A stretch of DNA of 64,000 nt from CAVQDV01 sp963711375 (GTDB lineage: Bacteria; Pseudomonadota; Gammaproteobacteria; Coxiellales; Coxiellaceae): assembly GCA_963711375.1 (NCBI GenBank), contig CAVQDV010000005.1, positions 1,178,001 through 1,242,000 on the forward strand, read 5' to 3'. The notes under the pieces are model-generated. The model worked only from the letters and a program-made list of their open reading frames with translations. It searched no databases and was not told where the DNA came from. Shown piece by piece: positions 26,880 to 36,355 of this stretch (its first letter is position 1; every line of letters begins with the position of its first letter). Position numbers and translations under genes: made by a program.

Positions 26880-28277
26880 ATGAATACTGCAAACGCTTTG
26901 CCCCTATCAATCGAGGTTCCCTTTGAGGATCCTTGTGAGGTATTTGCACGTTTTGAAGCGGAAGCTTGGGCCATTTTTTTGGACAGTTCAAAAGAAGAGG
27001 CCGTTCTAGGTCGCTATAGCTTTATCGCAATCTCTCCTTTCTTAACGATCCGAAGTCGTGGGGAGTCTATTTTTGCCAATGAGGAAATTATACAGGGAAA
27101 TCCGTTTGAATTCGTAAAGGCGAAATTAAAAAATTTCATTTTACATTCACATCCGGATTTGCCTCCGTTTCAGGGTGGCGCTGCAGGATATTTTGCTTAT
27201 GACCTTTGTCATCATATAGAAAAATTACCTAAGGCAAAAATCAATGATCTAGATTTTCCGGATATGGCCCTTGGTTTTTATGATGTGGTACTGGGCTTTG
27301 ATCTCGAAAAAAAGCGGGCGTGGATTTTTTCCAGTGGATTTCCCAAACAGATTTTATCTGAACGAATCGAATATGCCGACCAGCGTGCTAAGTGGTTAAT
27401 GGAAAAAATAAGACAGCCATTTTTAACATCAGAACGAAAAGAAAATTTACAAGCGTCCGTGATGGCTAATTTCACACCAGAAAATTATGAACACGCCGTT
27501 CAAAAAGCCATCAATTATATTATCGAGGGCGATATTTTCGAAGTGAATATAGCACAACGTTTTTCTGCCGAATTAACCGAGGAAATGAGCCCCTTTGGTT
27601 TATATCAAAAATTACGCCAAAAAAATCCCGCCACATTTTCGGCTTATATCAATGTTCCAGAGGTCATTATTGCCTCTGCTTCCCCGGAACGTTTTTTAAA
27701 ATTACAATCTCATCATGTTGAAACTCGGCCAATTAAGGGTACACGTCCTCGAGGAAAAACAGCTGAAGAGGATCTTTCCTTGGCGCAAGAATTAATGAGA
27801 AGCGAAAAAGATCGTTCTGAAAACATTATGATTGTGGATTTAATGCGAAATGATTTATCGCGCGTTTGTGTCGATCACAGTGTTAAAGTCGATAAACTAT
27901 GTGGCCTTGAAACTTTCACGACAGTCCACCACTTGGTTTCCGTGGTTAGCGGGCAATTAAAATCCAACTTAAATGCCATGGATTTATTGGCTGCCACATT
28001 TCCGGGCGGATCGATTACCGGGGCCCCAAAAATTAGAGCCATGGAAATTATTGCAGAAATTGAGCCTCATCGACGAGGCCCTTATTGTGGGAGCATCGGG
28101 TATATTGGCTTTAATGGTGACATGGATATTTCCATTACAATTCGGACCTTTGCCATTAAAAATAATGTCCTTACTTTTCATGCGGGGGGCGCGGTCGTGG
28201 CAGATTCTGATCCTCGCGCAGAATATGAAGAAACATTGGATAAGGCGAAAGCATTAAGAATGGTGCTGGAATCATGA
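26880..28277 (+). CDS. pabB: Aminodeoxychorismate synthase component I
   Basis: Converts chorismate with ammonia to 4-amino-4-deoxychorismate for folate. A 465-aa chorismate-binding enzyme with an N-terminal TrpE/PabB domain and C-terminal catalytic domain. It has RPIKGTRPRG with Lys286, the residue that distinguishes PabB (PIKGT) from anthranilate synthase (PIAGT). Also MIVDLMRNDLSRVC, FPGGSITGAPKIRAMEII and GAVVADSDPRAEYEET. It overlaps pabA by 4 bp in a pabB-pabA-pabC order, which supports the PABA assignment. Confidence 0.94.
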   Translation: MNTANALPLSIEVPFEDPCEVFARFEAEAWAIFLDSSKEEAVLGRYSFIAISPFLTIRSRGESIFANEEIIQGNPFEFVKAKLKNFILHSHPDLPPFQGGAAGYFAYDLCHHIEKLPKAKINDLDFPDMALGFYDVVLGFDLEKKRAWIFSSGFPKQILSERIEYADQRAKWLMEKIRQPFLTSERKENLQASVMANFTPENYEHAVQKAINYIIEGDIFEVNIAQRFSAELTEEMSPFGLYQKLRQKNPATFSAYINVPEVIIASASPERFLKLQSHHVETRPIKGTRPRGKTAEEDLSLAQELMRSEKDRSENIMIVDLMRNDLSRVCVDHSVKVDKLCGLETFTTVHHLVSVVSGQLKSNLNAMDLLAATFPGGSITGAPKIRAMEIIAEIEPHRRGPYCGSIGYIGFNGDMDISITIRTFAIKNNVLTFHAGGAVVADSDPRAEYEETLDKAKALRMVLES

Positions 28278-28840
28278 TTTTACTGATCGATAATTATGAT
28301 TCCTTTGTTTATAACCTCGCACGTTATGTGGGTGAGCTTGGCTATACACGAAGCGTTTACCGAAATAATGAAATTAGTGTGGACGAAATTAAATACTTAA
28401 ATCCAAGTCATATTATTTTATCGCCTGGTCCTTGTTCTCCTAATGGAGCAGGAATTACCCTGGAAATTGTAAGAAAATTATCGGGCATCATTCCGATGTT
28501 AGGGGTATGTTTAGGGCACCAGGCAATTGGCCAAGTCTATGGTGGCGAAATTAAAAAAGCAAAACGGCCCATGCATGGTAGAAGTTCACTGATTAATCAC
28601 ACGACTCATAATTTATTTCAGGGCTTACCAGAATTTTTAACCGTCGGGCGTTATCACTCCCTCATTGTTGACGAAGCGGGTTTGTCGAGTGAGATAGACA
28701 TCATTGCACGCAGTGAAGAGGGTGAGGTGATGGCAATTGCGCATAAAAAACACCCGGTTTTTGGGGTCCAATTTCATCCAGAGTCCGTTATGACGGAACA
28801 CGGTCACGAGCTCCTAAAAAATTTTTTGAGTTTTAAGTAG
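28274..28840 (+). CDS. pabA: Aminodeoxychorismate synthase glutaminase component
   Basis: Class I glutamine amidotransferase, 188 aa, supplying ammonia to PabB. The triad is visible: Cys79 in LGVCLGHQAIGQ, and His168/Glu170 in GVQFHPESVMTEHG. The start codon ATG overlaps the pabB stop. In organisms with a single copy it may also serve TrpE; no trp genes are in this window. Confidence 0.94.
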   Translation: MILLIDNYDSFVYNLARYVGELGYTRSVYRNNEISVDEIKYLNPSHIILSPGPCSPNGAGITLEIVRKLSGIIPMLGVCLGHQAIGQVYGGEIKKAKRPMHGRSSLINHTTHNLFQGLPEFLTVGRYHSLIVDEAGLSSEIDIIARSEEGEVMAIAHKKHPVFGVQFHPESVMTEHGHELLKNFLSFK

Positions 28841-28851
28841 CAGGCTAAACC

Positions 28852-29709
28852 ATGAAAATAGTCTTTATGAATAATGCTTATTTCGAAGCTGAAAAATGCA
28901 CGATACCAATTAACGATCGAGGATTTCTCTTGGGCGACGGAATTTTTGAAACGATCCGAATTTATTCTGGGAAAGCTCTATTTCTAAATCTACATTGGGA
29001 TCGTTTAAAATTAGGAGCCGAATTTCTAGAAATACCACTAAAAATTACGTATGAAGAACTTAAGAAAGTCATTAGCCATTTAATTGAAAAAAACAATTTA
29101 AAAGACCAAGAAGCCAGCGTGCGGCTCACGCTAACGAGAGGGCCGGGACCTAGAGGCATTACAGTGAATAATGCACAGCCAACATTTTTAGCTACGATTT
29201 CTCCATTAATAGCTCAACAAGAAAAAATGCTAAGCGTCCTTGTTTCATCGATTCGAAGAAATGAACTTTCACCATCATCAAAAATAAAAAGTTTACATTA
29301 TTTAGATAATATTTTAGCAAGAAGAGAAGCAGAGAAAGCAGGTTTTGACGAGGCAATATTATTGAATACTCGTGGCAATCTTTCAGAGGCGACAATAGCC
29401 AATCTATTTTTTGTAAGAAACGAAATTCTGTGCACTCCGCAAATTGAGGACGGTGCATTGCCCGGAATTACCCGCGAAATCCTCTTAAATGTGGCGAAAG
29501 AATTGGGAATTAAAACAAAACTGGCTTCGTTTAGCCCTCAGGAATTATTGCTTGCCGAGGAAGCTTTTCTCAGTAGTAGTTTATTAGGAATAAAGGCCAT
29601 ATGGAAAGTAAATGACACCGTCATCAGCGAAAAACCTGGCTTGCTTACCGCTCGTTTGGCCCATTTCTTGACCACTTATAACCCACATGGTATAAAAAGA
29701 AAAGAGTAG
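28852..29709 (+). CDS. pabC: Aminodeoxychorismate lyase (class IV PLP enzyme)
   Basis: A 285-aa fold-type IV PLP enzyme. It opens with PINDRGFLLGDGIFETIRIY; the PLP lysine lies in KIKSLHYLDNILARREAEKAG; NTRGNLSEATIANLFFV and PGITREILL follow. Family members include branched-chain and D-amino-acid aminotransferases, but position after pabBA argues for cleavage of aminodeoxychorismate to PABA and pyruvate. An MFS gene follows 5 bp later. Confidence 0.88.
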   Translation: MKIVFMNNAYFEAEKCTIPINDRGFLLGDGIFETIRIYSGKALFLNLHWDRLKLGAEFLEIPLKITYEELKKVISHLIEKNNLKDQEASVRLTLTRGPGPRGITVNNAQPTFLATISPLIAQQEKMLSVLVSSIRRNELSPSSKIKSLHYLDNILARREAEKAGFDEAILLNTRGNLSEATIANLFFVRNEILCTPQIEDGALPGITREILLNVAKELGIKTKLASFSPQELLLAEEAFLSSSLLGIKAIWKVNDTVISEKPGLLTARLAHFLTTYNPHGIKRKE

Positions 29710-29714
29710 CACTT

Positions 29715-30947
29715 ATGCCCCGTTTCCAAAAACATCGATTGTATCCCTGGCTTGTAATTAGTTTGTCAGCCGCATTTTTGTTTTATAAATATGTCTTGCA
29801 AGTTTCGCCAGGAATTATGAGCGATCAATTAATGAGCGCTTTTCGCATAAACGGCGCCCAGTTTGGAAATCTAGCAGCCGTATATTTTTATGGATATTTA
29901 ATTGTACAAATTTTTGCGGGGCCTTTACTCGATAAATTTGGACCTCGAAAAATTACTCCTCTCGCCATTTTATGCTGTGCTTTGGGTGCTTTTTTCTTTA
30001 GTCAATCTCATACCTTACTCGGAGCGATTGGTTCAAGAATTTTAATGGGGATGGGTGTTGCTTTTGCTACGGTCAATTATTTGAAAACCGCTGCTGATTA
30101 TTTTAATCCGAAGCAATTTGCGTTTATTGTAGGTCTTCTCGGTACTGCTGTTATGCTGGGCGCTGTTTTTGGTCAAACACCTTTGGTGTTGGTTTTGGAA
30201 AAAATAGGCTGGCGGCGAATGCTAGAGCACGTTTCTCTTCTTGGAATTGCAATTGCGATTTTATTTTTCCTTTTCGTTCGAGAAAAGAAATCGGGAATAA
30301 TTTTAAAAACAGAATTACCCAGTAGAAAAAATATTTTCAATATTCTTAAAAGCAAACAAAACTGGATATTGGCGCTTTATAGTGGTCTTGCTTTTTCTCC
30401 TGTGGCTGTTTTGGGAGGCGTATGGGGAAATCCTTTTTTACAGGCGGCCTATCCAATTAGCCTTCAGCAATCCTCATTTCTACTGTCTTTCATATTTATT
30501 GGATTTGGATTTGGAGGTCCAATTTTAGGATTTATTTCGGATAAAATTGGTAATCGACGCAGAATCATGCAAATCAGCGTAATGGCGTCTTGCGCAAGTG
30601 TGCTAATTTTATTTTATTGGCCTGATTTAGGGCTTTGGATGATTGGATTTCTAATGTTTTTGATAGGATTTTGCACGTCTTCTTTCATGCTGGCATTTGC
30701 TTTGGCAAAAGAAATAAATTTACTTGCCATGATGGCCACGGTAGTAGCCATGATTAATACGGGCAGCGATATTATAGGGGCCCTCACAGAACCGTTGGTT
30801 GGAAAATTCCTCGATTTACATTGGAAGGGCGAGCTAATAAATGGTGCTCGCCATTTTTCGGTATCAGACTATCACCACGCTTTCATTATTTTGCCAGTGT
30901 ATTTAGTGCTTGCCGCGCTTTCTCTCCTTTTGATCCGAGAAAATTAG
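29715..30947 (+). CDS. MFS transporter (third paralogue)
   Basis: A 410-aa carrier with 12 predicted TM segments and loop motifs AGPLLDKFGPRK and GFISDKIGNRRR. The N-terminal pattern (YPWLVISLSAAFLFYKYVLQVSPGIMSDQLM...) is the same as in the two tandem MFS genes at 0.8-3.4 kb, so the three form a family. It sits 5 bp after pabC and may be co-transcribed. Substrate unknown; a role in folate precursor traffic would be speculation. Confidence 0.85.
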   Translation: MPRFQKHRLYPWLVISLSAAFLFYKYVLQVSPGIMSDQLMSAFRINGAQFGNLAAVYFYGYLIVQIFAGPLLDKFGPRKITPLAILCCALGAFFFSQSHTLLGAIGSRILMGMGVAFATVNYLKTAADYFNPKQFAFIVGLLGTAVMLGAVFGQTPLVLVLEKIGWRRMLEHVSLLGIAIAILFFLFVREKKSGIILKTELPSRKNIFNILKSKQNWILALYSGLAFSPVAVLGGVWGNPFLQAAYPISLQQSSFLLSFIFIGFGFGGPILGFISDKIGNRRRIMQISVMASCASVLILFYWPDLGLWMIGFLMFLIGFCTSSFMLAFALAKEINLLAMMATVVAMINTGSDIIGALTEPLVGKFLDLHWKGELINGARHFSVSDYHHAFIILPVYLVLAALSLLLIREN

Positions 30948-30965
30948 GGAGAAAATTAATTCATC

Positions 30966-31514
30966 TTACTTGGCGAAGGCTTTTATCATGCCACGCGCTA
31001 CAGTAGCCATTACACTTTGTACGCCAAATTTCCCAGCGCTTGGTTTTAAGGTAACGGATGTCGTAGAACTCACACTAAATTTTGTATTAGCTCCGGTTCC
31101 CGATATCACTTTAATAATGGTAGATCCATGTAATGCTTTATAATCATGTTTTTCTGGATGAGGCCCTGACTTAGTGGCCAGGGTATAACTAATCGTGGTT
31201 TGTTTAGGACCCTGTTTAGTGACAGATTTCGTATAGTAAGAATAATCTTTAAAAATGATGTGCATATGAATCCATGCTACCCCGGGTTTAATGCGCTTCG
31301 CTTGAACCACATAGGGAACACCCATCGAAGCATAATTATCGACATCCAATTCACGAGCAACAAAGCGCTTATAATCTCCGACAATAATCGCATTAGCCTG
31401 TGAGGTGTAACTACCATTGCTCCCGCTTACACCAACTGCTAAAGACTGTATTTGCGAAGCAAAAACAGAGGAAGAAAACAGCAATAAAAAAATAGCAAAC
31501 GAAACCCTTCTCAT
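30966..31514 (-). CDS. Exported protein of unknown function
   Basis: The start is moved to the ATG at 31514: GGAGGTG lies 5-6 nt upstream and MRRVSFAIFLLLFSSSVFA is a clean signal peptide (cleavage SVFA-SQI). The mature protein is about 163 aa, Ser/Thr/Lys-rich, with no Cys and beta-type alternation (for example TTISYTLATKSG, TKFSVSSTTSVTLK). No family recognised. A TATAAT (31553-31548) lies about 30 bp before the start. It is convergent with the MFS gene and probably a single-gene unit. Confidence 0.6.
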   Translation of the reverse strand: MRRVSFAIFLLLFSSSVFASQIQSLAVGVSGSNGSYTSQANAIIVGDYKRFVARELDVDNYASMGVPYVVQAKRIKPGVAWIHMHIIFKDYSYYTKSVTKQGPKQTTISYTLATKSGPHPEKHDYKALHGSTIIKVISGTGANTKFSVSSTTSVTLKPSAGKFGVQSVMATVARGMIKAFAK

Positions 31515-31576
31515 GAAACACCTCCGCTCATCAATACTTCTAACTCCATTATAGTACAAAAGGGGTTTTTTCGTTT

Positions 31577-31897
31577 TTAGGCTTTATTCTGCGAGCTTGA
31601 TGGAAGTTTTTTCGGCGAATTTTTTTCAGCAGGTGAATTGTTTGGAACTGACATTTTGGGAAGAAGCGTATAAAAATCAAATTGCTGGGATAGATCTTTT
31701 GGCTTAAGCAAAGCGACAGGTTTTTTATCGGTATTATTTTGAGAAAGATTTTTTTTCTCGAGCATTAATTTGTGCTTCATATAAATCATTGTCAGTGGGA
31801 GAGCCAGCGCCAAGCTAATCAAAGCGATCGTCACCACCCACAAGCCAATTCCTTGGGGTGGTGATGAACGTCTATTTTTGTTGGCGTAATCTCGCAT
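31577..31897 (-). CDS. Short FtsN-like membrane protein lacking the SPOR domain
   Basis: A 106-aa protein with a basic cytosolic head, one TM segment (about residues 18-39, LWVVTIALISLALALPLTMIYM) and a periplasmic linker carrying FDFYTLLPKM. That YTLLP block is typical of the SPOR/FtsN-type protein encoded after argS in gammaproteobacteria. The peptidoglycan-binding SPOR domain is missing: the frame ends in a Ser/Pro/Lys-rich tail (NSPKKLPSSSQNKA). It may be a shortened division protein or a decayed one. It follows the YdgA-like gene by 3 bp. Confidence 0.6.
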   Translation of the reverse strand: MRDYANKNRRSSPPQGIGLWVVTIALISLALALPLTMIYMKHKLMLEKKNLSQNNTDKKPVALLKPKDLSQQFDFYTLLPKMSVPNNSPAEKNSPKKLPSSSQNKA

Positions 31898-31900
31898 CGT

Positions 31901-33250
31901 TTATTTTTGGGGTTCGGGTTCGGGAGTTGGGGAAGGTATATTCGCTGGCGCTGCTAAAGGAGTGGCTGAAGTGCCTTGATGTTGCTCGACACCATTTACC
32001 AATAGTTTGGCATTTTCAAATTGGACTTTCATCATGAGAAGATCATTTGACCCAGGAATTAAGACTTTTTCTTGAATCCATCCAGCGATTTGTTTTTGGG
32101 CGAAGTCTATAGGAGTGGTATTCGCTGGAACGGATTTATCATTTTGATAATGCGCGGCAAGAAAAGAGGTCATCAGATTTTTGGGCACTTGCAGGTTAAA
32201 ATCAATTTTCAGGGCGGCGATGAGCTGAAAAATATTTCCGGCGCCCAGGGCGGGAATACTTATTTTTCCATCGGCTTTTGCTACACCTTGCTTCGTGGAA
32301 ATTGACAAATGATCCAATGTAATTAGCACGCCTTTGCTAATTAATTCCATAGCACTATCCGAAAGTTCGCGGGTATTTAAAGGAGTGGGCTCTTCTTTTT
32401 TAGCCTCTGCTTTTTCAATGAGATTCGATAAAGATTTGGTGTCAAGATTATTAATTGTAAATTCAAAATCGAGCGAATCGATTGGATTATTTAAAATACT
32501 GCTATTTTGAGCTTTATAATTAAGTTCAATATTGGTTTTGTCGGAAGCTTCACTAATGGTTCCATTCGCAATTAAGTTGTGGATGAGTGAAACCTGTCCT
32601 TGTGGAGAACTAATCGAAATTTCGCCAACGGTACCGGTGCGGCTTCCGTACCAAATATGATTCGATCGATTGAGATTTTGCGAGCTTGTGATGTTGCTCA
32701 AGATTATGGTCAAGGGCGAAGGCATACTGCCTTGGAGTTCAATTTTATCGACAGTGGCATTGGCCTTTAATATTTCTTGGATTGAATGATAATTAATATT
32801 CATATTGAGATTTTGTAGCGAAAAATGGATAGGCGCTTTGGCAACATCAATGCTGGGAATGCTGATCGTTGAGATAATTTGTTTGTTGAGCTTCCAAATA
32901 GTGCGAGAATTCGCTTTAAAATTGGGGTCGTCACTTTTTGCGGTGACTAAAGCTAGTGCTAAAATGGGCCCATTTTCAAAAACGAGAGGCCCATGTTGAA
33001 TCGTTTCATCAAAAACAATTCGATTACTGGTATCAGCATTATTAAAACCGATGGCCACTTTTGCGGTTGACGAAAAAAAGCCGCGTTTATAATCAATTAA
33101 GGTCATACGAATGGAAGAGGCATTCGTGGGGCCTAAGAAAATCTTGGGGAAAATTTTCTGAATCCAAATACCAATTAAAAAGGGTGCTCCGACTCCAACG
33201 ATTAAAACTAAAGCAACAACGATTGAAACTAGCCATTTTGTAGTACGCAT
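31901..33250 (-). CDS. YdgA-like DUF945 protein
   Basis: The start is taken at the ATG at 33250 (GAGGA 5 nt before it) rather than a GTG overlapping the argS stop. The 449-aa protein has one N-terminal TM/signal anchor (about residues 7-29) followed by a large periplasmic region of repeated beta strands. Typical DUF945 landmarks appear: YKRGFFSSTAKVAIGF near the start and isolated VSLIHNLIANG in the middle. The tail is Pro-rich. Function unknown; YdgA-type proteins are inner-membrane anchored. It lies between argS and the FtsN-like gene. Confidence 0.75.
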   Translation of the reverse strand: MRTTKWLVSIVVALVLIVGVGAPFLIGIWIQKIFPKIFLGPTNASSIRMTLIDYKRGFFSSTAKVAIGFNNADTSNRIVFDETIQHGPLVFENGPILALALVTAKSDDPNFKANSRTIWKLNKQIISTISIPSIDVAKAPIHFSLQNLNMNINYHSIQEILKANATVDKIELQGSMPSPLTIILSNITSSQNLNRSNHIWYGSRTGTVGEISISSPQGQVSLIHNLIANGTISEASDKTNIELNYKAQNSSILNNPIDSLDFEFTINNLDTKSLSNLIEKAEAKKEEPTPLNTRELSDSAMELISKGVLITLDHLSISTKQGVAKADGKISIPALGAGNIFQLIAALKIDFNLQVPKNLMTSFLAAHYQNDKSVPANTTPIDFAQKQIAGWIQEKVLIPGSNDLLMMKVQFENAKLLVNGVEQHQGTSATPLAAPANIPSPTPEPEPQK

Positions 33251-33258
33251 TGTGATCC

Positions 33259-35016
33259 TCACATTTGTTTAGGGGCCGATACCCCTAGTAATTTTAACCC
33301 ATTTTGCAGGGTGAATTGAACTGCTAAATTCAAATAAAGCCGAGCCGAGCGCAGAGCATTGTCACTCACCAAAAACCGTTCGGCATTGTAATAGGTGTGA
33401 TAAGCGTTCGCCAAATCCTGTAAATAATGCACTAAAAGATGGGGTTCATGATTTTTGGCGGCAACCTCTATGATCTCAGGAAAGCGAGTTAAAGACTGTA
33501 TGAGTCGCTTTTCATAATCTGAAGTCAATAAAGATAGCGACTTTTGGCCAATTTCTACGTTAAATTTTGCCCCGCTTTCTTCCAATTGACGCCATACACT
33601 GCAAATCCGAGCATGTGCGTATTGAATATAATACACGGGATTTTCGTTAGATTGAGACTTAGCGAGCTCCAGATCAAAATCCAAATGCTGTTCGGGTTTG
33701 CGCATCACATAAAAAAATCGCGCGGCATCATTGCCAACTTCCATCCGCAATTCTCGAAGAGTCACGAATTCACCGGCACGAGTTGACATGGAAACTTTTT
33801 CTTTGCCACGATACAAAATGGCAAATTGCACGAGTAATATGGTCAATTTTGAAGGGTCTTTTCCGAGACCTTTTAAAAATGCGCGAATTCGTTCCATGTA
33901 TCCGTGATGATCGGCCCCAAAAACATCAATAATCCTGTCGGCGTTCGTATTGTACTTGTGTAAATGGTAGGCGACATCAGAAGCAAAATAGGTCAGCTGC
34001 CCGTTTGCTCGAACCAAGACACGATCTTTTTCATCACCAAGTTCCGTTGCTCGAAACCATTTTGCTTCATCTTTTTCGTAGACGTAGCCATGCTCTTCTA
34101 AGAGATTAATGCCTTCCTGTGCCAAACCGCTGTGAATTAATTCACTTTCTAAGAACCAATCATTATAGATTACGCCGAAATCCGCTAAGTCATCTTTGAT
34201 ATCATCCAAAATTTCGGTTGTTACTAATTTTCGGATTAAATCAAAATTATCTTGTCCTAGTAATGTTATCGCAGCATCAATATAGGCATCGATATAAGCT
34301 TCTGGCTCTTTTTTTGGATCTTGAGGAATTAAGGCCATCAAATCTGACGGTTCACGTTTTAGTGTGGTGTTATATTCGTCGAATAATCGATTGGAAGTGT
34401 AGAGGATATAATCTCCTCGATAAGCATTGTCTGGAAAAGTGACTTTTTCCCCTGTTTTTTCGAGATAACGCAAATACACGCTTAAAGCCAATATTCGCAT
34501 TTGTCGGCCGGCATCATTCACATAATATTCTCGGTGCACGATGTAACCAGCGGCTTCTAAAATATTCCCAAGACAAGCACCAAAGGCAGCTCCACGGCCA
34601 TGGCCCACGTGCAAGGGTCCTGTGGGGTTTGCAGAGACAAATTCCAAATGTACCTTTTTTTTCTGTCCAAAATTCGTGTGTCCATAAAGGGAGCCTTGCT
34701 TAATGATCTCCGGAAGTTTTGATAAATAAGCAGAATCCGCGATGGTGAAATTAATAAATCCAGGGCCTGCAATTTCTATTTTTGTCACAAGATCAGAAGA
34801 AGGTAATTGCTGGACAATGAGCTCCGCCAATTCGCGGGGATTTTTTTTGGCAGGTTTGGATAGAATCAGCGCTATATTACTCGCCAAATCGCCAAAACGA
34901 GCATCACGGGTGCGCTCAATTTGAATCTCATCTTGGGTAAGGTCGATTTCGAGTAAATGTTGTTTCTGTAAATTCTCAATTGCGGATGCGATGAGTTTCT
35001 TAAGTTCTTGTTGCAT
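33259..35016 (-). CDS. argS: Arginyl-tRNA synthetase
   Basis: Class I synthetase, 585 aa from the ATG at 35016 (MQQELKKLIASAI). A longer frame to 35100 adds 28 residues not expected in the family. The HIGH-type motif is GPLHVGHGRGAAFG (about residues 121-134). The KMSKS equivalent is VSMSTRAGEFVTL, normal for ArgRS. The C-terminal DALR domain contains YYIQYAHARICSVWRQ and ends LLGVSAPKQM. A GGGG stretch a few bases before the ATG may serve as the ribosome site. Confidence 0.97.
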   Translation of the reverse strand: MQQELKKLIASAIENLQKQHLLEIDLTQDEIQIERTRDARFGDLASNIALILSKPAKKNPRELAELIVQQLPSSDLVTKIEIAGPGFINFTIADSAYLSKLPEIIKQGSLYGHTNFGQKKKVHLEFVSANPTGPLHVGHGRGAAFGACLGNILEAAGYIVHREYYVNDAGRQMRILALSVYLRYLEKTGEKVTFPDNAYRGDYILYTSNRLFDEYNTTLKREPSDLMALIPQDPKKEPEAYIDAYIDAAITLLGQDNFDLIRKLVTTEILDDIKDDLADFGVIYNDWFLESELIHSGLAQEGINLLEEHGYVYEKDEAKWFRATELGDEKDRVLVRANGQLTYFASDVAYHLHKYNTNADRIIDVFGADHHGYMERIRAFLKGLGKDPSKLTILLVQFAILYRGKEKVSMSTRAGEFVTLRELRMEVGNDAARFFYVMRKPEQHLDFDLELAKSQSNENPVYYIQYAHARICSVWRQLEESGAKFNVEIGQKSLSLLTSDYEKRLIQSLTRFPEIIEVAAKNHEPHLLVHYLQDLANAYHTYYNAERFLVSDNALRSARLYLNLAVQFTLQNGLKLLGVSAPKQM

Positions 35017-35130
35017 GATGGCCCCAGCTTTTTGAAGCAGTTTCCGCACAGGCGGGACTGCTGGTTTCGCGATTATATTAGGTCTTGCCCCAGAAGACAA
35101 AGCCTGCTAGCACTCTCGAAGAAGGCCATG

Positions 35131-35159
35131 TATAATGCTTGTTAGGCTTCACAGAAGCC
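35131..35159 (+). promoter_or_regulatory. -10 element and leader hairpin before yceI copy 1
   Basis: A consensus TATAAT is at 35131-35136. The -35 region is weak. Just after the expected start, GGCTTC (35145-35150) and GAAGCC (35154-35159) form a small hairpin in the leader. The gene starts at 35195 with AGGAG 7 nt upstream. Confidence 0.4.
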
Positions 35160-35194
35160 CTCATGGACAAAACACGCAAATTAGGAGTATTGCA

Positions 35195-35803
35195 ATGACG
35201 AGATTTTTAAAATCTATCTTTCTGAAGGCAATGATATTGCCAACTGTATCTTTATTGTTGGCGGTTCCTGCATTCGCAGCCACCGTTGATTATAAGTTGG
35301 ATCCCAATCACAGCTATGTTCTTTGGACTGTCGATCATTTTGGGTTTTCTTCCGTAAATGGAAAAATTTTAGCTGAGGGAACGGTTAGCTTCGATAGCAG
35401 CAAACCACAGCTTTCAAAGGTTGATGTCACGTTAAATTTAAACACGCTGTCTTCAGATGTTAAACATTTAGATGAAACCCTACCTTCTAAAGATTTTTTT
35501 GATGAGGCTCAATTCCCAACGGCCACTTTTAAAAGTGACAAGATCGTTATGATTGGTAAAAATTCCGCACAAGTTCATGGGATCCTTACCATTAAGGGCA
35601 TATCGAAACCCGTTGTTTTACACGCCGTACTTCGAAAACAAGGCATGCAGCCCATGGCAAAAGCTCAGGCTATTGGCTTTACAGCGACTGGATCGATTAG
35701 TCGTTCTGACTTCGGTTTAAAGGCTTATGTGCCTGCAGTAGGTGATAAAGTGCAACTCCAAATTACCGGTGAAGCACTAGTTCCTTCTGAAAATAAAGCC
35801 TAA
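35195..35803 (+). CDS. YceI-family periplasmic lipid-binding protein (copy 1)
   Basis: The start is set at 35195 (AGGAG 7 nt upstream), giving a signal peptide ending PAFA-ATVDY; an ATG at 35135 would add 20 residues and hide it. The mature 177-aa part is a lipocalin-like beta barrel with the family pattern YKLDPNHSYVLWTVDHFGFS..VNGK, FFDEAQFPTATFKS and KPVVLHAVL. YceI proteins bind polyisoprenoids such as ubiquinone-8. It is followed by cytochrome b561 and a second YceI. Confidence 0.9.
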   Translation: MTRFLKSIFLKAMILPTVSLLLAVPAFAATVDYKLDPNHSYVLWTVDHFGFSSVNGKILAEGTVSFDSSKPQLSKVDVTLNLNTLSSDVKHLDETLPSKDFFDEAQFPTATFKSDKIVMIGKNSAQVHGILTIKGISKPVVLHAVLRKQGMQPMAKAQAIGFTATGSISRSDFGLKAYVPAVGDKVQLQITGEALVPSENKA

Positions 35804-35812
35804 TTTCGTCTT

Positions 35813-36355
35813 ATGAAGGCGTTGAAAAATACCCGTTTGGGCTATGGACTGGTGGCAATTTTATTGCACTGGTCCATGGCGCTTTTAATTATCGGCATGT
35901 TGACCCTTGGTATATACATGGAACAATTGCCGATTAGCCTAGAAAAGCTCAAATTATATGGTTGGCACAAAGAATACGGCGTAATAGTGTTAGAGCTCGG
36001 GATTTTGCGTTTAATTTGGCGACTTTATAATATAATGCCAGATTTACCAGCCCATATGCCACTTTGGGAAAAATTTGCTGCACGTGCCACACACCTTATT
36101 TTTTATGGATATATTTTTTTACTGCCCCTCACCGGTTGGCTAATGTCCTCGGCTGCGGGTTTGACGGTATCTTTTTTTGGTTTATTTTTGCTTCCCAATT
36201 TAATTGGGCCGGATCCTAATACCATGCACCTTTTAAAAGAGGTGCATAAATGGTTGGGTTATAGCTTAATTGGGGTGATTGGCCTTCACACGGCTGCTGC
36301 ATTGAGACATCATTTTATTGACAAGGACGACGTTTTAAAGGGGATGCTGAAATGA
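35813..36355 (+). CDS. Cytochrome b561
   Basis: A 180-aa inner-membrane diheme cytochrome with four TM segments. Heme-ligand histidines are in ILLHWSMALLI, HKEYGV, ARATHLIFYGYIFLLPLTGWLMSS and HKWLGYSLIGVIGLHTAAALRHHF. These proteins oxidise quinol or transfer electrons to periplasmic partners. YceI genes flank it on both sides; the downstream one overlaps by 4 bp, suggesting one quinone-linked unit. Confidence 0.9.
   Translation: MKALKNTRLGYGLVAILLHWSMALLIIGMLTLGIYMEQLPISLEKLKLYGWHKEYGVIVLELGILRLIWRLYNIMPDLPAHMPLWEKFAARATHLIFYGYIFLLPLTGWLMSSAAGLTVSFFGLFLLPNLIGPDPNTMHLLKEVHKWLGYSLIGVIGLHTAAALRHHFIDKDDVLKGMLK

Noticed and set aside
35017..35100. 28-residue N-terminal extension of ArgS
   Set aside because: Homologous ArgRS proteins begin near the internal Met; the extension is GC-rich leader sequence.
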